Source: Halarchaeoplasma sp046498385
Lineage (GTDB): Archaea > Thermoplasmatota > Thermoplasmata > Halarchaeoplasmatales > Halarchaeoplasmataceae
Assembly (NCBI GenBank): GCA_046498385.1
Contig: JAWOAU010000070.1
Coordinates: 1 to 47,686, forward strand
Direction of reading: 5' to 3'
DNA: 47,686 nt
The position numbers and the translations under genes are program-made. The notes beneath the pieces were generated by a model that was not told where the DNA came from, did not search any database, and worked only from the letters and a program-made list of their open reading frames with translations. Below are positions 14,085-22,508 of the stretch, piece after piece (the stretch's first letter is position 1; each line of letters begins with the position of its first letter).

Positions 14085-15782
14085 CTAAACCTTTTTCCCT
14101 TCTCTTCTAATGACATATAGTCCCAAGATTGTAAAAAATATTAAATAGGTATAAATTAACCACATATATCTAGAAGTCCCTTGATCTGTGAAATCTACAG
14201 TGAATCTATCTTCGACTGGTACGGTATACTGGAGTGTTTCATTCACCTCTCCGGCCCGGTATGTGATGTTCAAAACATCTCCCGGTCTACAGAATTCCGG
14301 TTGATGAAGTTCGATGACATAATCACCTTTTGGTAACGTACGGTTGATCCACGTATCCCTATCTGTATTTTTCATCTCCACTATGATACCGCTTTTATGT
14401 TCCACCGTACCCTCCATTATCACATATCTTTCGAAATAAATGGGATAGCTGACGTGATACTGTAATAAGTTTTCATGCATTAGGTATGCTTCCACCGCGT
14501 AAGTTCCAGGCAACACTTCGACGATAAATTCATGAGCAGATTCGTTGAAAGTGTATTTATGAACACCTTCGTAATATGCATGTACGTCTACCTCAACGAC
14601 CCCGTCGAGTACATCGTGTTGGAAGTAAACGGAAAGATGATTTTCTTCAGTATGTACATCAAACGACATGTTGACTTCAACCGCAGACACCGATTCAAAG
14701 AACTCCCTTATCCACAGATTCCAATCAAGTTCCGAGAAACTGAGCTCTTCGTACCCTGAATTTACCGGGTAGCTGGAATGGACTTGGAGTCCTACATGCT
14801 CCTGGTGGGTACCCCTTTCAAAAACGACGGAACGGTTCACCGCCTCCCGCAGCCGGATCCCACTGTACATCAATCTGCCGCAGTTCGTATTTAAACCGAC
14901 GTGTGTACTGAAATCATATATATCCAGGTTCTCCTCGGTGTCATCCCAAGCTAGTTCTATATGGCTGTGATGATATGGAATTGACGATCTAAGAATGTTT
15001 GTGTAGTTCCTGAATTCTTGAACCGGCAGTTCGGATGTCCTCACCGCTACCATACCTGTGCGTACGGGTGTGTTGTCCCGGGACCAGTTAACGAACTCAT
15101 GGATCATCATCCGGGATACTTCATCTTTGTTCATATCCGGTTTTTCACCCATCCTGTCCAGGACCGTATCATAGGGCAGACCGTTGATGGGTATATCCAG
15201 CGGGGATGCGATTATTATATCTCCGCTTTCACGCAGCTGATAAAATAGTTCAAAGGTTCCCATGGAACATGAATCGAATCCCAGTATGTCCACCCTTATC
15301 CCACTTAATGCCTCCTGGATTTCATGCAGGTACAGGTCGTCCCATCTTTCCATGGGCATCCCCCTCCAACCGTCTCCGTGACCCCATATATAGAGCATGT
15401 ATCTATTGGCCGGATAGCTTGATTTGGACCAAATAACAAAATCACGCAGACTCTGCGATTCTGCCATATTCACCTCGTTCGTCCAGGATCGATTCACCGA
15501 GGAGAGTGGTATCTCCCTCAATCCGTCTCCTTCATGATTCCACAATTTGGTATCCCCCTGAAGGAACTGATCCGCTAGAACCAGAACCTCCACCCTGTTA
15601 CCGGGTTCTCCCGCACCTATCTCCGCGAGGTCCTCTTCCACCTGCTTGCTTATCTCCTCGTCGGCGCCCCCGGCCATGTATATCATGACAGTCCATTCCC
15701 TCTGCTCAATTTCCCCCTGAACAACGGGAATTAACGAGAGCAGGATACATCCTGTTACAAGCAGGGCAAAGAGCCTTTTCAT
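14085..15782 (-). CDS. Secreted or membrane-anchored clostripain-family (C11) cysteine protease
   Basis: 565 residues. A signal peptide (MKRLFALLVTGCILLSLIP) is followed by the C11 domain: TVMIYMAGGADEE, the catalytic His in YIWGHGDGW (H135) and the catalytic Cys in ILGFDSCSMGTFEL (C172). The middle and C-terminal parts are beta-rich (about 370-530) and end in one TM segment (MWLIYTYLIFFTILGLYVI) and a basic tail, so the enzyme is probably held on the outer face of the membrane. Clostripains cleave after Arg, and extracellular members feed on environmental protein. Together with the C25 protease at the right end this matches the protein-degrading lifestyle reported for Marine Benthic Group D archaea. 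It has its own AT-rich promoter upstream. Confidence 0.9.
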   Translation of the reverse strand: MKRLFALLVTGCILLSLIPVVQGEIEQREWTVMIYMAGGADEEISKQVEEDLAEIGAGEPGNRVEVLVLADQFLQGDTKLWNHEGDGLREIPLSSVNRSWTNEVNMAESQSLRDFVIWSKSSYPANRYMLYIWGHGDGWRGMPMERWDDLYLHEIQEALSGIRVDILGFDSCSMGTFELFYQLRESGDIIIASPLDIPINGLPYDTVLDRMGEKPDMNKDEVSRMMIHEFVNWSRDNTPVRTGMVAVRTSELPVQEFRNYTNILRSSIPYHHSHIELAWDDTEENLDIYDFSTHVGLNTNCGRLMYSGIRLREAVNRSVVFERGTHQEHVGLQVHSSYPVNSGYEELSFSELDWNLWIREFFESVSAVEVNMSFDVHTEENHLSVYFQHDVLDGVVEVDVHAYYEGVHKYTFNESAHEFIVEVLPGTYAVEAYLMHENLLQYHVSYPIYFERYVIMEGTVEHKSGIIVEMKNTDRDTWINRTLPKGDYVIELHQPEFCRPGDVLNITYRAGEVNETLQYTVPVEDRFTVDFTDQGTSRYMWLIYTYLIFFTILGLYVIRREGKKV

Positions 15783-15857
15783 GAGATTACCTAATTTATT
15801 ATATTCTTATTTGTAATTTGCCCACGCCTTTCCCATCATATGCTGAAAGCGCCGTAA

Positions 15858-15866
15858 GTTTTATAT
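15858..15866 (+). promoter_or_regulatory. TATA-like box of the permease/thioredoxin operon
   Basis: GTTTTATAT sits about 36 bases before the ATG at 15898. Initiation is expected near 15888, inside the inverted repeat at 15880-15899. Confidence 0.5.
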
Positions 15867-15879
15867 CCTTCCCGAAACT

Positions 15880-15899
15880 ATTTCAAATAAAGTTGAAAT
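15880..15899. promoter_or_regulatory. Candidate ArsR operator overlapping the permease start
   Basis: ATTTCAA (15880-15886) and TTGAAAT (15893-15899) form a perfect 7-bp inverted repeat with a 6-base spacer. It covers the expected transcription start and the first two bases of the permease ATG, ideal for repression. The adjacent ArsR-family gene is the obvious candidate binder; its own promoter region on the minus strand near 17560-17570 also contains an AGTTGAAG half-site. Binding is inferred. Confidence 0.5.
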
Positions 15900-16980
15900 G
15901 GTGTCAACAATGTTAGATATGATCATCGGGGCGCTGGTCAGCGGTGCATTGAGTGTTGCGGAGTATCTCCTGGAACATGTGGTAACCTGTCTTATACCAG
16001 CCTTTTTCATAGCGGGAGCCATAGCGGCCTTCGTTAAGAAAGATGCAATACTGAAGTACTTCGGACCGGACGTAAAGAAGAGCGTTTCTTATCCCATAGC
16101 CTCGGTCTCTGGAGCCATCCTGGCGGTCTGTAGCTGTACCATACTACCACTTTTTGCGGGATTGTACAAAAAGGGCAGCGGTATCGGCCCGGCGACGGCA
16201 TTTCTTTACTCAGGACCGGCCATCAACATATTGGCAATAGTGTACACCACCAATGTTTTGGGTTACCAACTAGGTCTGGCACGCGCAGTGGCGGCTATTG
16301 CCATGGCCTTTGTCATCGCCTTTTTGATGTCATCCCTCTTTGGGACCCATGATGACGAAACAAGCAAAGAACAGCACGACCAATTAAATACCGGGACAAC
16401 CGAGCATGAAAGGCCGCTCTGGATAAAACTGAGTTTCTTCGGCCTTTTGGTCGGCATACTGATATTCGGCGCCTCTGGACTTGGGTGGGCACCGAAATTG
16501 GCCATCGTTTATGTACTGACACTCTTTGTAGCCGTTATTCTTATCTATTACTACGAAAAAAACGAAGTCACCGAATGGGGTTACGAGACCTGGGACCTAA
16601 CGATAAAAATATTCCCCATACTCATAGCGGGTACATTTTTGGTAGGTGTGATAGCCTATTTCATTCCTCCCGAAACCTTCAGGCCCTATCTGGGTAACAA
16701 CGGCTTGGGTGCCACATTCCTGGGAGCCCTTATAGGTGCCATACTGTACATGCCCACTCTACTGGAAGTGCCCATAATCGGTACCACCTTCGGATATTCA
16801 TCGGGGATGATGGGCGACGCACCGGCCTTAAGTTTATTACTCGCCGGCCCTTCACTGAGTTTACCCAACATGATAGTACTGTTCAGAATAATGGAATTCA
16901 AACAATGGCTCGCTTACATAGTCATAGTCGTAGTCCTATCGACTTTGATGGGATTCACATACGGATTGATAGTCGGATAA
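15898..16980 (+). CDS. ArsP/YraQ-type permease
   Basis: 360 residues with about eight to ten TM segments in two halves joined by a polar loop (about residues 145-180, with DDETSKEQHDQ). The family-diagnostic motif CSCTILPLFAGLYKKG lies near residue 79, and the second half repeats a related pattern in EVPIIGTTFGYSSGMMGDAPALSLLLAGPSLSLP. Relatives include ArsP, which exports trivalent organoarsenicals, and YraQ permeases of unknown substrate. It is followed after 13 bases by a thioredoxin-like protein and faces a convergent ArsR with a CVC sensor motif, so an arsenical or related thiophilic metal(loid) substrate is likely. An operator-like repeat overlaps its start. Confidence 0.82.
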   Translation: MVSTMLDMIIGALVSGALSVAEYLLEHVVTCLIPAFFIAGAIAAFVKKDAILKYFGPDVKKSVSYPIASVSGAILAVCSCTILPLFAGLYKKGSGIGPATAFLYSGPAINILAIVYTTNVLGYQLGLARAVAAIAMAFVIAFLMSSLFGTHDDETSKEQHDQLNTGTTEHERPLWIKLSFFGLLVGILIFGASGLGWAPKLAIVYVLTLFVAVILIYYYEKNEVTEWGYETWDLTIKIFPILIAGTFLVGVIAYFIPPETFRPYLGNNGLGATFLGALIGAILYMPTLLEVPIIGTTFGYSSGMMGDAPALSLLLAGPSLSLPNMIVLFRIMEFKQWLAYIVIVVVLSTLMGFTYGLIVG

Positions 16981-16993
16981 AGGAGTAGATAAA

Positions 16994-17224
16994 ATGAAGA
17001 TAGAGATATTCGGAACCGGATGCAGAAAATGCAAAAGATTGGAAAAGAACGTAGAAACAGCCGTGAAAGAGCTGGGCATAGAAGCCAAGGTCGAAAAGGT
17101 CCAGGACATCAACGAGATAGCTTCCCGGGGAGTGATGATGACTCCGGCATTGGCTATTGAAGGAGATATCAAATCGAGTGGAAAGATACTGAATCCTGAA
17201 GATATCAAGAAATTACTGAAGTGA
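16994..17224 (+). CDS. Small thioredoxin-like redox-active disulfide protein
   Basis: 76 residues, glutaredoxin/thioredoxin-like fold. The active-site CxxC is in FGTGCRKCKRLEKNVE, and the cis-proline region is MTPALAIEGDIKSSG. Such archaeal and bacterial redox-active disulfide proteins are commonly encoded next to YraQ/ArsP permeases; they may reduce or carry the permease substrate or keep its cysteines reduced. The ribosome site AGGAGTAGAT is just upstream. The TGA stop directly abuts the stop of the convergent arsR gene (17222-17227 reads TGATCA). Confidence 0.88.
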   Translation: MKIEIFGTGCRKCKRLEKNVETAVKELGIEAKVEKVQDINEIASRGVMMTPALAIEGDIKSSGKILNPEDIKKLLK

Positions 17225-17545
17225 TCAAAGGTATCTTCTGCCTTTATCGGTGATCTCATAGACAACGAAGTTAGCTTCTCTTCCGCCTTGGATGAAACCC
17301 TCGTTCTTCAGTATGGATAAGTGGTAAGACAACTTCGAATCCGCTATACCGAGGATATCTTTGAGCAGGCACACGCAGAGCGACTGCTGGTTCAACAGTA
17401 AAAGTATCTTCATCCTGATCTCGTCCGATAGTGCCTTGTGGATGTTTGCTTCCTCTTCAACGGGATATTCCTTTATAATCTTGATTAATCTTGCTATTCC
17501 CCCTCGCTCCTCCAGTTCCTTTTCCACATCCTCGGGAATATCCAT
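17225..17545 (-). CDS. arsR: ArsR-family metalloid-responsive repressor
   Basis: 106 residues from the ATG at 17545, preceded at proper spacing by GGTGATC; a GTG three codons upstream overlaps that site. An unusual N-terminal helical extension (residues 1-35) precedes the winged helix: IHKALSDEIRMKILLLLNQQ, then the sensor-type motif SLCVCLLKDILG, recognition helix DSKLSYHLSILKNEGFI and the wing. CVC in this helix is the arsenite-binding motif of classical ArsR (ELCVCDL). In the metal-free state it should repress the convergent permease/thioredoxin operon through the repeat at 15880-15899. Upstream, at 17596-17611, ACTAAT-CTAC-ATTAGT is another small perfect palindrome of unknown role. Confidence 0.88.
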   Translation of the reverse strand: MDIPEDVEKELEERGGIARLIKIIKEYPVEEEANIHKALSDEIRMKILLLLNQQSLCVCLLKDILGIADSKLSYHLSILKNEGFIQGGREANFVVYEITDKGRRYL

Positions 17546-17657
17546 ATTGATCACCGGTTATAAAGTCTTCAACTTCTAATATACTTTATGGGTTTACTAA
17601 TCTACATTAGTATCATCCCATCTCCAAGAGCCATTCCCACAGAGGGATATACCGTAT

Positions 17658-18183
17658 CTATCCCGCATCTTCTCTGAGGTCGCCGGTGATGATCGTTCCC
17701 TTGTCGACCCCGAACTCCTTCATAGCTCTGAGCAAAGAAGTCTCTTCTCTTTCTTTTATACCTGAAATATCACAACAAACTTGAATACAATGAGTGATTC
17801 TATCGCCTTCTTTGGTTAAATCGTAAAATCTTTTTACCGTTTTGTCCCATCCATCCAATTCTTTGATCTCATCTAGAGAAAGATAGATCCTTTCGGAAGT
17901 ATGGAACATCTCCCTGTGTTTTTCCAAAGTTTTTTCTATCAACTCATCCTTATCTATTCTTTCGTCATCACATTTGATGAATAGAATACTTTCACTGTTT
18001 GTATTCTCGAGAAGATTTTCTATTATGATGTACATCAAAGTGGTTTTTCCAGTTCTCCTGCCAGCAGATCTCCTTTCTTTCTATCCAATCTTCAATGGTC
18101 TTAGTGGTATCCCGAGGTTGATATTCCAAATGAAGATCGCCCGACCACCACGGGTTCCATTCGGTCATAATCTCTTCTTTCAT
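17658..18183 (-). pseudogene. Broken archaeal AAA+ ATPase (DUF4143-linked type): frameshift plus internal deletion
   Basis: The N-terminus (MTEWNPWWSGDLHLEYQPRD…) reads in one frame to about 18065. The P-loop continues in a different frame as AGRRTGKTTLMYIIIENLLE, so the gene is frameshifted just before Walker A (near 18060-18070). The second frame goes on with Walker B-like KIxLSLDEIKELDGWDKTVKRFYDL and then jumps to a typical C-terminal end, RITHCIQVCCDISGIKEREE…GTIITGD. The roughly 200 residues that normally lie between (rest of the ATPase and DUF4143) are absent. Intact relatives are about 380-450 residues and are common in archaea as mobile or defence-associated ATPases. The shift alone could be a sequencing error, but the deletion indicates a real remnant. 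Confidence 0.75.
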
Positions 18184-18305
18184 TATCCTAATGAAATCGA
18201 ATGGTTTGCTATGTTCGTTCGATTCTGCTCGAATGATTCACACATCTCTCCCAAAAAAAACCTTTATCAGATGTGTTACCAGTACATCATGTGAAATAGG
18301 ACATT

Positions 18306-18500
18306 TTGTCGTTCTACGTGGAACACCGCCCAGTAATGACTCCCGGTGAACATCCAGAGATTTTTCATGAAATGCCGGAAGATATACCTACCTTATGTAT
18401 AGTTATCCAGGGCTTGATGGTTCATGTAGAATCAGTGGAACCTCATGACGGCGATCCGGGAAGTCCCTTTCACGGTATGAGACTATTGAATATGCAGCTC
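18306..18500 (+). pseudogene. N-terminal fragment resembling a transglutaminase-like superfamily protein
   Basis: From a TTG at 18306 the frame reads SFYVEHRPVMTPGEHPEIF and then PEDIPTLCIVIQGLMVH. This matches my memory of the opening of a family of ~250-residue transglutaminase-like proteins (FYxxPGxMTDPGxH…LPxDIxxLCxVVQGLLIH). After about 45-50 residues the match stops; the rest of the open frame is antisense to the ABC permease that ends at 18499. No catalytic Cys/His/Asp region is present. It is best read as a truncated remnant next to the broken AAA+ gene, possibly cut when the ABC operon arrived. The family assignment needs a search. Confidence 0.45.
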
Positions 18501-19575
18501 ATGCAGGTATATCGCTGTTACGGAATATCCAAAGGGTGGCTGCCATTATCACAACGGCGATCGCGGTTAACAACACAAGGTGTAGCGGATATACTATGCC
18601 GTCTAAGAGCACCGAATTATAATCCCAGTAATAGATTATCGTGCAGGGCAGGATGAATTCCAAGGACTCCAGCATATGTCCTGCCATGAAAAGAGTATAC
18701 TGTACAAGTATGACGGCAAAGCTCGCCCCTATACCTCCTCGAGAATTTTTGAAAAGGACCGCAAATAAGAAGGATATCGCGATCATGACCATGAACATCG
18801 GCCAGGATATCAAGATGGAAACGAAGAAAGTACCGAACATCATGCCCTCACCCAACGAATACACTGAAAGAGTCAAAACTAGACCAGAAAGACCAACTAA
18901 TATCAGAGTAAATACTCCAAGAGCTGAGTACTTCTGTAACAGGTAATTTCCTCTGGAAAGAGGGGTAGAGAAGATGATATCCATCCGGCTTTTCTCATAA
19001 TCCCCAGTGACGCTTTTAACCGACAGGTAACTCAGATAGATTCCCACCAGTAGGATCCACCAACTATAGAGTTCTACCGAGAGGTAACCTTCGATCTCAT
19101 CCATTCTGACATCCTCTCTTCCAGCAGTGAACATCCTGAAGTAAGGGGTGTCCATCATCTCCTCGAGTTGAGATTTTCTTTCAACGTTGGAAGTTATCCC
19201 AACTGGAATCTGTTTACCATCCACTACCGCGATCACTCCAAAGTATCTTTCCTTTTCCGTATCTTCTCGCGGGATCGTTATATTATTATCCGTTGTATTG
19301 TCGACTACCCACGAAGTGGCCATATTTGACCTACTATCCTCTAGAATGATATACTCATCAGCCTCGATCTTTTCCCATGAAAGATACAAAAAATCATCAC
19401 CGATTTCTAAGCTGACTTTTTCTTCGTTTAGCCCCATCCCCTCCTCTTCAAAGGCTTCGCTTACAAACGGATAGAGTTGTGCCATACCTGCGGATATTAG
19501 CATTACTATGAGTATGAATATGATATAACCTTTCCAACCCTTTTTTAACTCCATCTTTATCGTTTCAAAATCCAT
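18499..19575 (-). CDS. ABC-2 type exporter permease (copy 1)
   Basis: 358 residues. The N-terminal TM (YIIFILIVMLISAGMAQLYP) is followed by a ~120-residue extracytoplasmic beta-rich domain (about 40-160), then six TM segments typical of ABC-2 permeases, with the cytoplasmic loop VTGDYEKSRMDIIFSTPLSR that contacts the ATPase. It is paralogous to the next gene upstream, with which it should pair as a heterodimer served by the ATPase at 20661. Last gene of the TetR-ATPase-permease-permease unit, nine bases after its neighbour. The substrate is unknown; drug or lipid export is usual for TetR-linked members. Confidence 0.85.
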   Translation of the reverse strand: MDFETIKMELKKGWKGYIIFILIVMLISAGMAQLYPFVSEAFEEEGMGLNEEKVSLEIGDDFLYLSWEKIEADEYIILEDSRSNMATSWVVDNTTDNNITIPREDTEKERYFGVIAVVDGKQIPVGITSNVERKSQLEEMMDTPYFRMFTAGREDVRMDEIEGYLSVELYSWWILLVGIYLSYLSVKSVTGDYEKSRMDIIFSTPLSRGNYLLQKYSALGVFTLILVGLSGLVLTLSVYSLGEGMMFGTFFVSILISWPMFMVMIAISFLFAVLFKNSRGGIGASFAVILVQYTLFMAGHMLESLEFILPCTIIYYWDYNSVLLDGIVYPLHLVLLTAIAVVIMAATLWIFRNSDIPA

Positions 19576-19584
19576 GATTACGCC

Positions 19585-20664
19585 TCAAACAGGGATATCC
19601 TTCCTCTCGAATATGATCAATGCAGAAACCATGAGTAATGCCGCAATAGCTACAAGAAAACCTATATTGAAGATGCTGATAGATTCGCCATATAGAGCCG
19701 CTTCATAATCCCAGTAATTCATTATAGTGTATTTGTTTAGATATCCTAGCGACTCTGACAGGTCTCCCACCATGTTTATCCCGTATTGTACTAGTATAAA
19801 TACGAATGAAGCGCCTACCGCCTTTCTAGAACTCTCTAGATAAACAGCAGCTAGGATGGATAACGCTATGAGCACCAAAAAGACAGGCCAGGCTAACAAT
19901 GACGAAAGAATAAGCCGGTAAGTAGATACCGTATGCAATTCTCCGATTGAATGAACAGTGCTCGCAAGTACTACACCGATTATCACCATCAAAGATAATA
20001 TAAAAAGAGATATGAAAGAGAACTTTTCCAAAAGATAATGTCTTCTCGAAACCGCTTTAGATAATAACATGTCCATCCGGCTTTCCTCGTAATCTTTGCT
20101 GATCAAATTCACTGACACGTATCCTACGTAAACAGCGATCAACAACATCCACCAGGTACTCCAGAGAAGCGAGATGAAACCTTTTATATCGCCGTAATCC
20201 ACTCCCCAGACGTCTTCCAAAGGGCTCGTCCTCTCGAAGCTCGCCTGCACACCTACCAACTCCCTACCGCTCTCTTCCTCCCCTTCTCTTACCGCTACTA
20301 CCGCAAAATATCTCTCTGGAATCTCACCATCTTCAAGAGGTAAAGAGTAGTCGAATGATGTTTTTTCTATCCCGTCTATCTTATCAAGAGGTACAAGCAT
20401 ACTTTGACTCCTGCTCATGAGAAGCGAATAATTTTCTGCACACCCCATATCACTCCATGATAGGTTGATCGTGACATTTACATCATTTTTGATGACTTCG
20501 ATATCAACGTTTTCTGCCCCCTCTAATCCCTCATCATAAGCTTCACTGAAAGAGGGGTAAACCGGCATAAACCCTCCTGTTAAAAGAACTACGACTAGTA
20601 TGAAGATAAGTAAACCTTTCCACCTATTTTTCAACTCTATCAACATGGTTTTTCCTATCTTCAT
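19585..20664 (-). CDS. ABC-2 type exporter permease (copy 2)
   Basis: 359 residues with the same plan as its downstream paralogue: a first TM (LLIFILVVVLLTGGFMPVYP), an external domain of about 120 residues, the loop ISKDYEESRMDMLLSKAVSR and further TM helices to a short FERKDIPV tail (the paralogue ends FRNSDIPA). The DYExSRMD motif shared by both copies is probably the coupling element for the ATPase. Its start overlaps the ATPase stop by four bases, so translation is coupled. Confidence 0.85.
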   Translation of the reverse strand: MKIGKTMLIELKNRWKGLLIFILVVVLLTGGFMPVYPSFSEAYDEGLEGAENVDIEVIKNDVNVTINLSWSDMGCAENYSLLMSRSQSMLVPLDKIDGIEKTSFDYSLPLEDGEIPERYFAVVAVREGEEESGRELVGVQASFERTSPLEDVWGVDYGDIKGFISLLWSTWWMLLIAVYVGYVSVNLISKDYEESRMDMLLSKAVSRRHYLLEKFSFISLFILSLMVIIGVVLASTVHSIGELHTVSTYRLILSSLLAWPVFLVLIALSILAAVYLESSRKAVGASFVFILVQYGINMVGDLSESLGYLNKYTIMNYWDYEAALYGESISIFNIGFLVAIAALLMVSALIIFERKDIPV

Positions 20665-21563
20665 TCATCTCTTCTCCCACGTGAATAATAAGTAAGGAAC
20701 AAATGCTCTAGATTGAAAGTTCCCAGGGACATGTTGACGACGTTCTGTCTTGAGATCTTTTTGATCACCTCATCTAGATTACTTGTCACTATCATGGTGG
20801 CATTCCGACCGTCCATCTCTAAATCCTCGACACCCTCCATGACGAACATATCTAGATCTACATTATTTCCGAACTCGATTTCAAGTTTCTTACCCATCTT
20901 TTCTTTCAAAGATTCTATATCCTCCACTACCTGTAATCTAGCGTTCCTGATTATAGCTACCCGGTCACAAACTTCCTCAACCTCAGTTAATATGTGAGAG
21001 GACATGAATATCGTCTTTCCTTTGGCTTTTTCCTCTCTGAGAAGTTCATAACATTTCTGCTGCATCAACGGATCTAGACCAGAAGTGGGCTCGTCCATTA
21101 TTATCAGATCCTGATCTGCCATGAAAGCCTGGACTAGACCGACCTTTTGTTTATTACCCTTTGAAAGATTACCGTATTTCCTGTTCAAGTCGAGCTCTAA
21201 TCTATCAGCCAACTCCCTCATCTTACTATCATTCGAGACACCACTCTGTGAAAGCAGGTATTTCAGGATAGTCTTGACCTTGAGGTCCGGGTACATGCCG
21301 AAGTCCCCCGGCAGATATCCCGTCCTCCGGCGTATCTCCATGGAATCTTTATGTGAATCAAGGCCGAATATCCTCACCTCTCCCTTGCTCTTCCTGAGTA
21401 GGTCCAAACACACCCTTATGGTGGTGGTCTTTCCGGCGCCGTTGGGACCCAGAAATCCCATGATCTCTCCCGGGTACACCTTGAGATCCAGGTCCTCTAT
21501 TCCAACTACATCGCCATAGTACTTCGTCAATCCCCTTATATCTATCACCGCCCTTTTCCTCAT
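20661..21563 (-). CDS. ABC-2 type exporter ATP-binding subunit
   Basis: 300 residues. Walker A GPNGAGKTTTIRV, Q-loop region RRRTGYLPGDFGMYP, signature LSKGNKQKVGLVQAF (a variant of LSGGQ), Walker B LIIMDEPTSGLD and H-loop FMSSHILTEVEEV. The C-terminal ~80 residues form the extension common in drug, lipid or antibiotic exporter ATPases. It energises the two downstream permeases and is coupled to the upstream TetR gene through a four-base overlap. Confidence 0.93.
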   Translation of the reverse strand: MRKRAVIDIRGLTKYYGDVVGIEDLDLKVYPGEIMGFLGPNGAGKTTTIRVCLDLLRKSKGEVRIFGLDSHKDSMEIRRRTGYLPGDFGMYPDLKVKTILKYLLSQSGVSNDSKMRELADRLELDLNRKYGNLSKGNKQKVGLVQAFMADQDLIIMDEPTSGLDPLMQQKCYELLREEKAKGKTIFMSSHILTEVEEVCDRVAIIRNARLQVVEDIESLKEKMGKKLEIEFGNNVDLDMFVMEGVEDLEMDGRNATMIVTSNLDEVIKKISRQNVVNMSLGTFNLEHLFLTYYSRGRRDE

Positions 21564-22216
21564 GTTACATCCTCCAAGGTTATCATATCTTTCAATTTAT
21601 CAAAATATTCGTCCCAGAATGAGGAGAGTGCATCATCCTGGACCTCAAAGATAAGTTCGAGAAAATGCGCTTCGGCCTTCAGGTAATCAAACATGCAATG
21701 GTATTCCTCCTTAATGTTCCAAAAGACAAACAACCTGCCGTGTAGCCAGAACTCCACCGCATACCTTGGGTATTTAGTTTTGAACACTCCTTCCTTAATA
21801 CCCTGCTCCACTATAGAGGTCATCAAAGGGGTGAACTCATCCATGGTTCTATCCATGTATTTAGAGAGTAAGAAAGGCTCATCCCTGTTCAAAAAGATCG
21901 AAATTAAATAGGGTTTCTCCTTTTTTTTATCGATGGAGTGAAGCATCGTTCTTTTAAACTTCCCCAATGCATCTAAATTTTCAGCCGTAGCTATTCCTCT
22001 CAGATCAGACATCAAGTCATCCACTAAACGGTGTACGATAGCATCCATGACGGCTTCTTTGGAATCGAAGTAGTAGTAAAATAGCCCATGGGCCACACCC
22101 ATTTTTTCAACTATATCTTTTACGGAAGTACTTTCATAACCTTTTTTTGAAAAAAGGATTTCAGCGGCATCTACGAACTCATTTTTCCTCACTTCAGGGT
22201 CCTTGACCGTTCTCAC
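21560..22216 (-). CDS. TetR/AcrR-family repressor of the ABC exporter
   Basis: 218 residues if started at the GTG at 22216 (MRTVKDPEVRKNEFVDAAEIL), the usual N-terminus of this subfamily. The open frame extends to a TTG at 22246, but that lies inside the operator and upstream of the expected transcription start. The HTH is residues 8-55, with KKGYESTSVKDIVEKMGVAHGLFYYYFDSKEAV. The C-terminal all-helical ligand domain is not specific. It heads the operon and should repress it through the palindrome at 22229-22245, being released by a ligand that the pump exports. Confidence 0.85.
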   Translation of the reverse strand: MRTVKDPEVRKNEFVDAAEILFSKKGYESTSVKDIVEKMGVAHGLFYYYFDSKEAVMDAIVHRLVDDLMSDLRGIATAENLDALGKFKRTMLHSIDKKKEKPYLISIFLNRDEPFLLSKYMDRTMDEFTPLMTSIVEQGIKEGVFKTKYPRYAVEFWLHGRLFVFWNIKEEYHCMFDYLKAEAHFLELIFEVQDDALSSFWDEYFDKLKDMITLEDVT

Positions 22217-22228
22217 CAAGCAGATCAC

Positions 22229-22245
22229 TGACTGACCATCAGTCA
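22229..22245. promoter_or_regulatory. TetR-type operator upstream of the ABC exporter operon
   Basis: TGACTGA (22229-22235) and TCAGTCA (22239-22245) are perfect 7-bp inverted arms with a 3-base centre. On the minus strand a TATA-like TTTAAATA lies just upstream (about 22251-22258), so the palindrome covers the expected transcription start. TGAC…GTCA arms are common for TetR proteins. Autoregulation is inferred. Confidence 0.65.
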
Positions 22246-22479
22246 ATGTGCTATTTAAAATTTTTCACATCTGACATATGTAGGAGTTACGGTCAAATAA
22301 GATAAGTTTTACAACCTATATGCTAATTTGGAGTGAGAGTATAGTGGAAGACAAAAATTCTCATCAAAAGTTGTGTCTTTGAATATGCCTAGTTTTAAAC
22401 CGTCAGTAAAAAGTTGAGGGGACTATCAATATGAAAACAGAATACCATAAAGCACAGGTCTGTTTCCGGTAACCAAACA

Positions 22480-22488
22480 AATATATAT
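22480..22488 (+). promoter_or_regulatory. TATA-like box of the UspA gene
   Basis: AATATATAT is centred 25 bases before the ATG at 22509, predicting a leaderless message. Confidence 0.5.
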
Positions 22489-22508
22489 CGTCATACGCAT
22501 CGGAGAGT

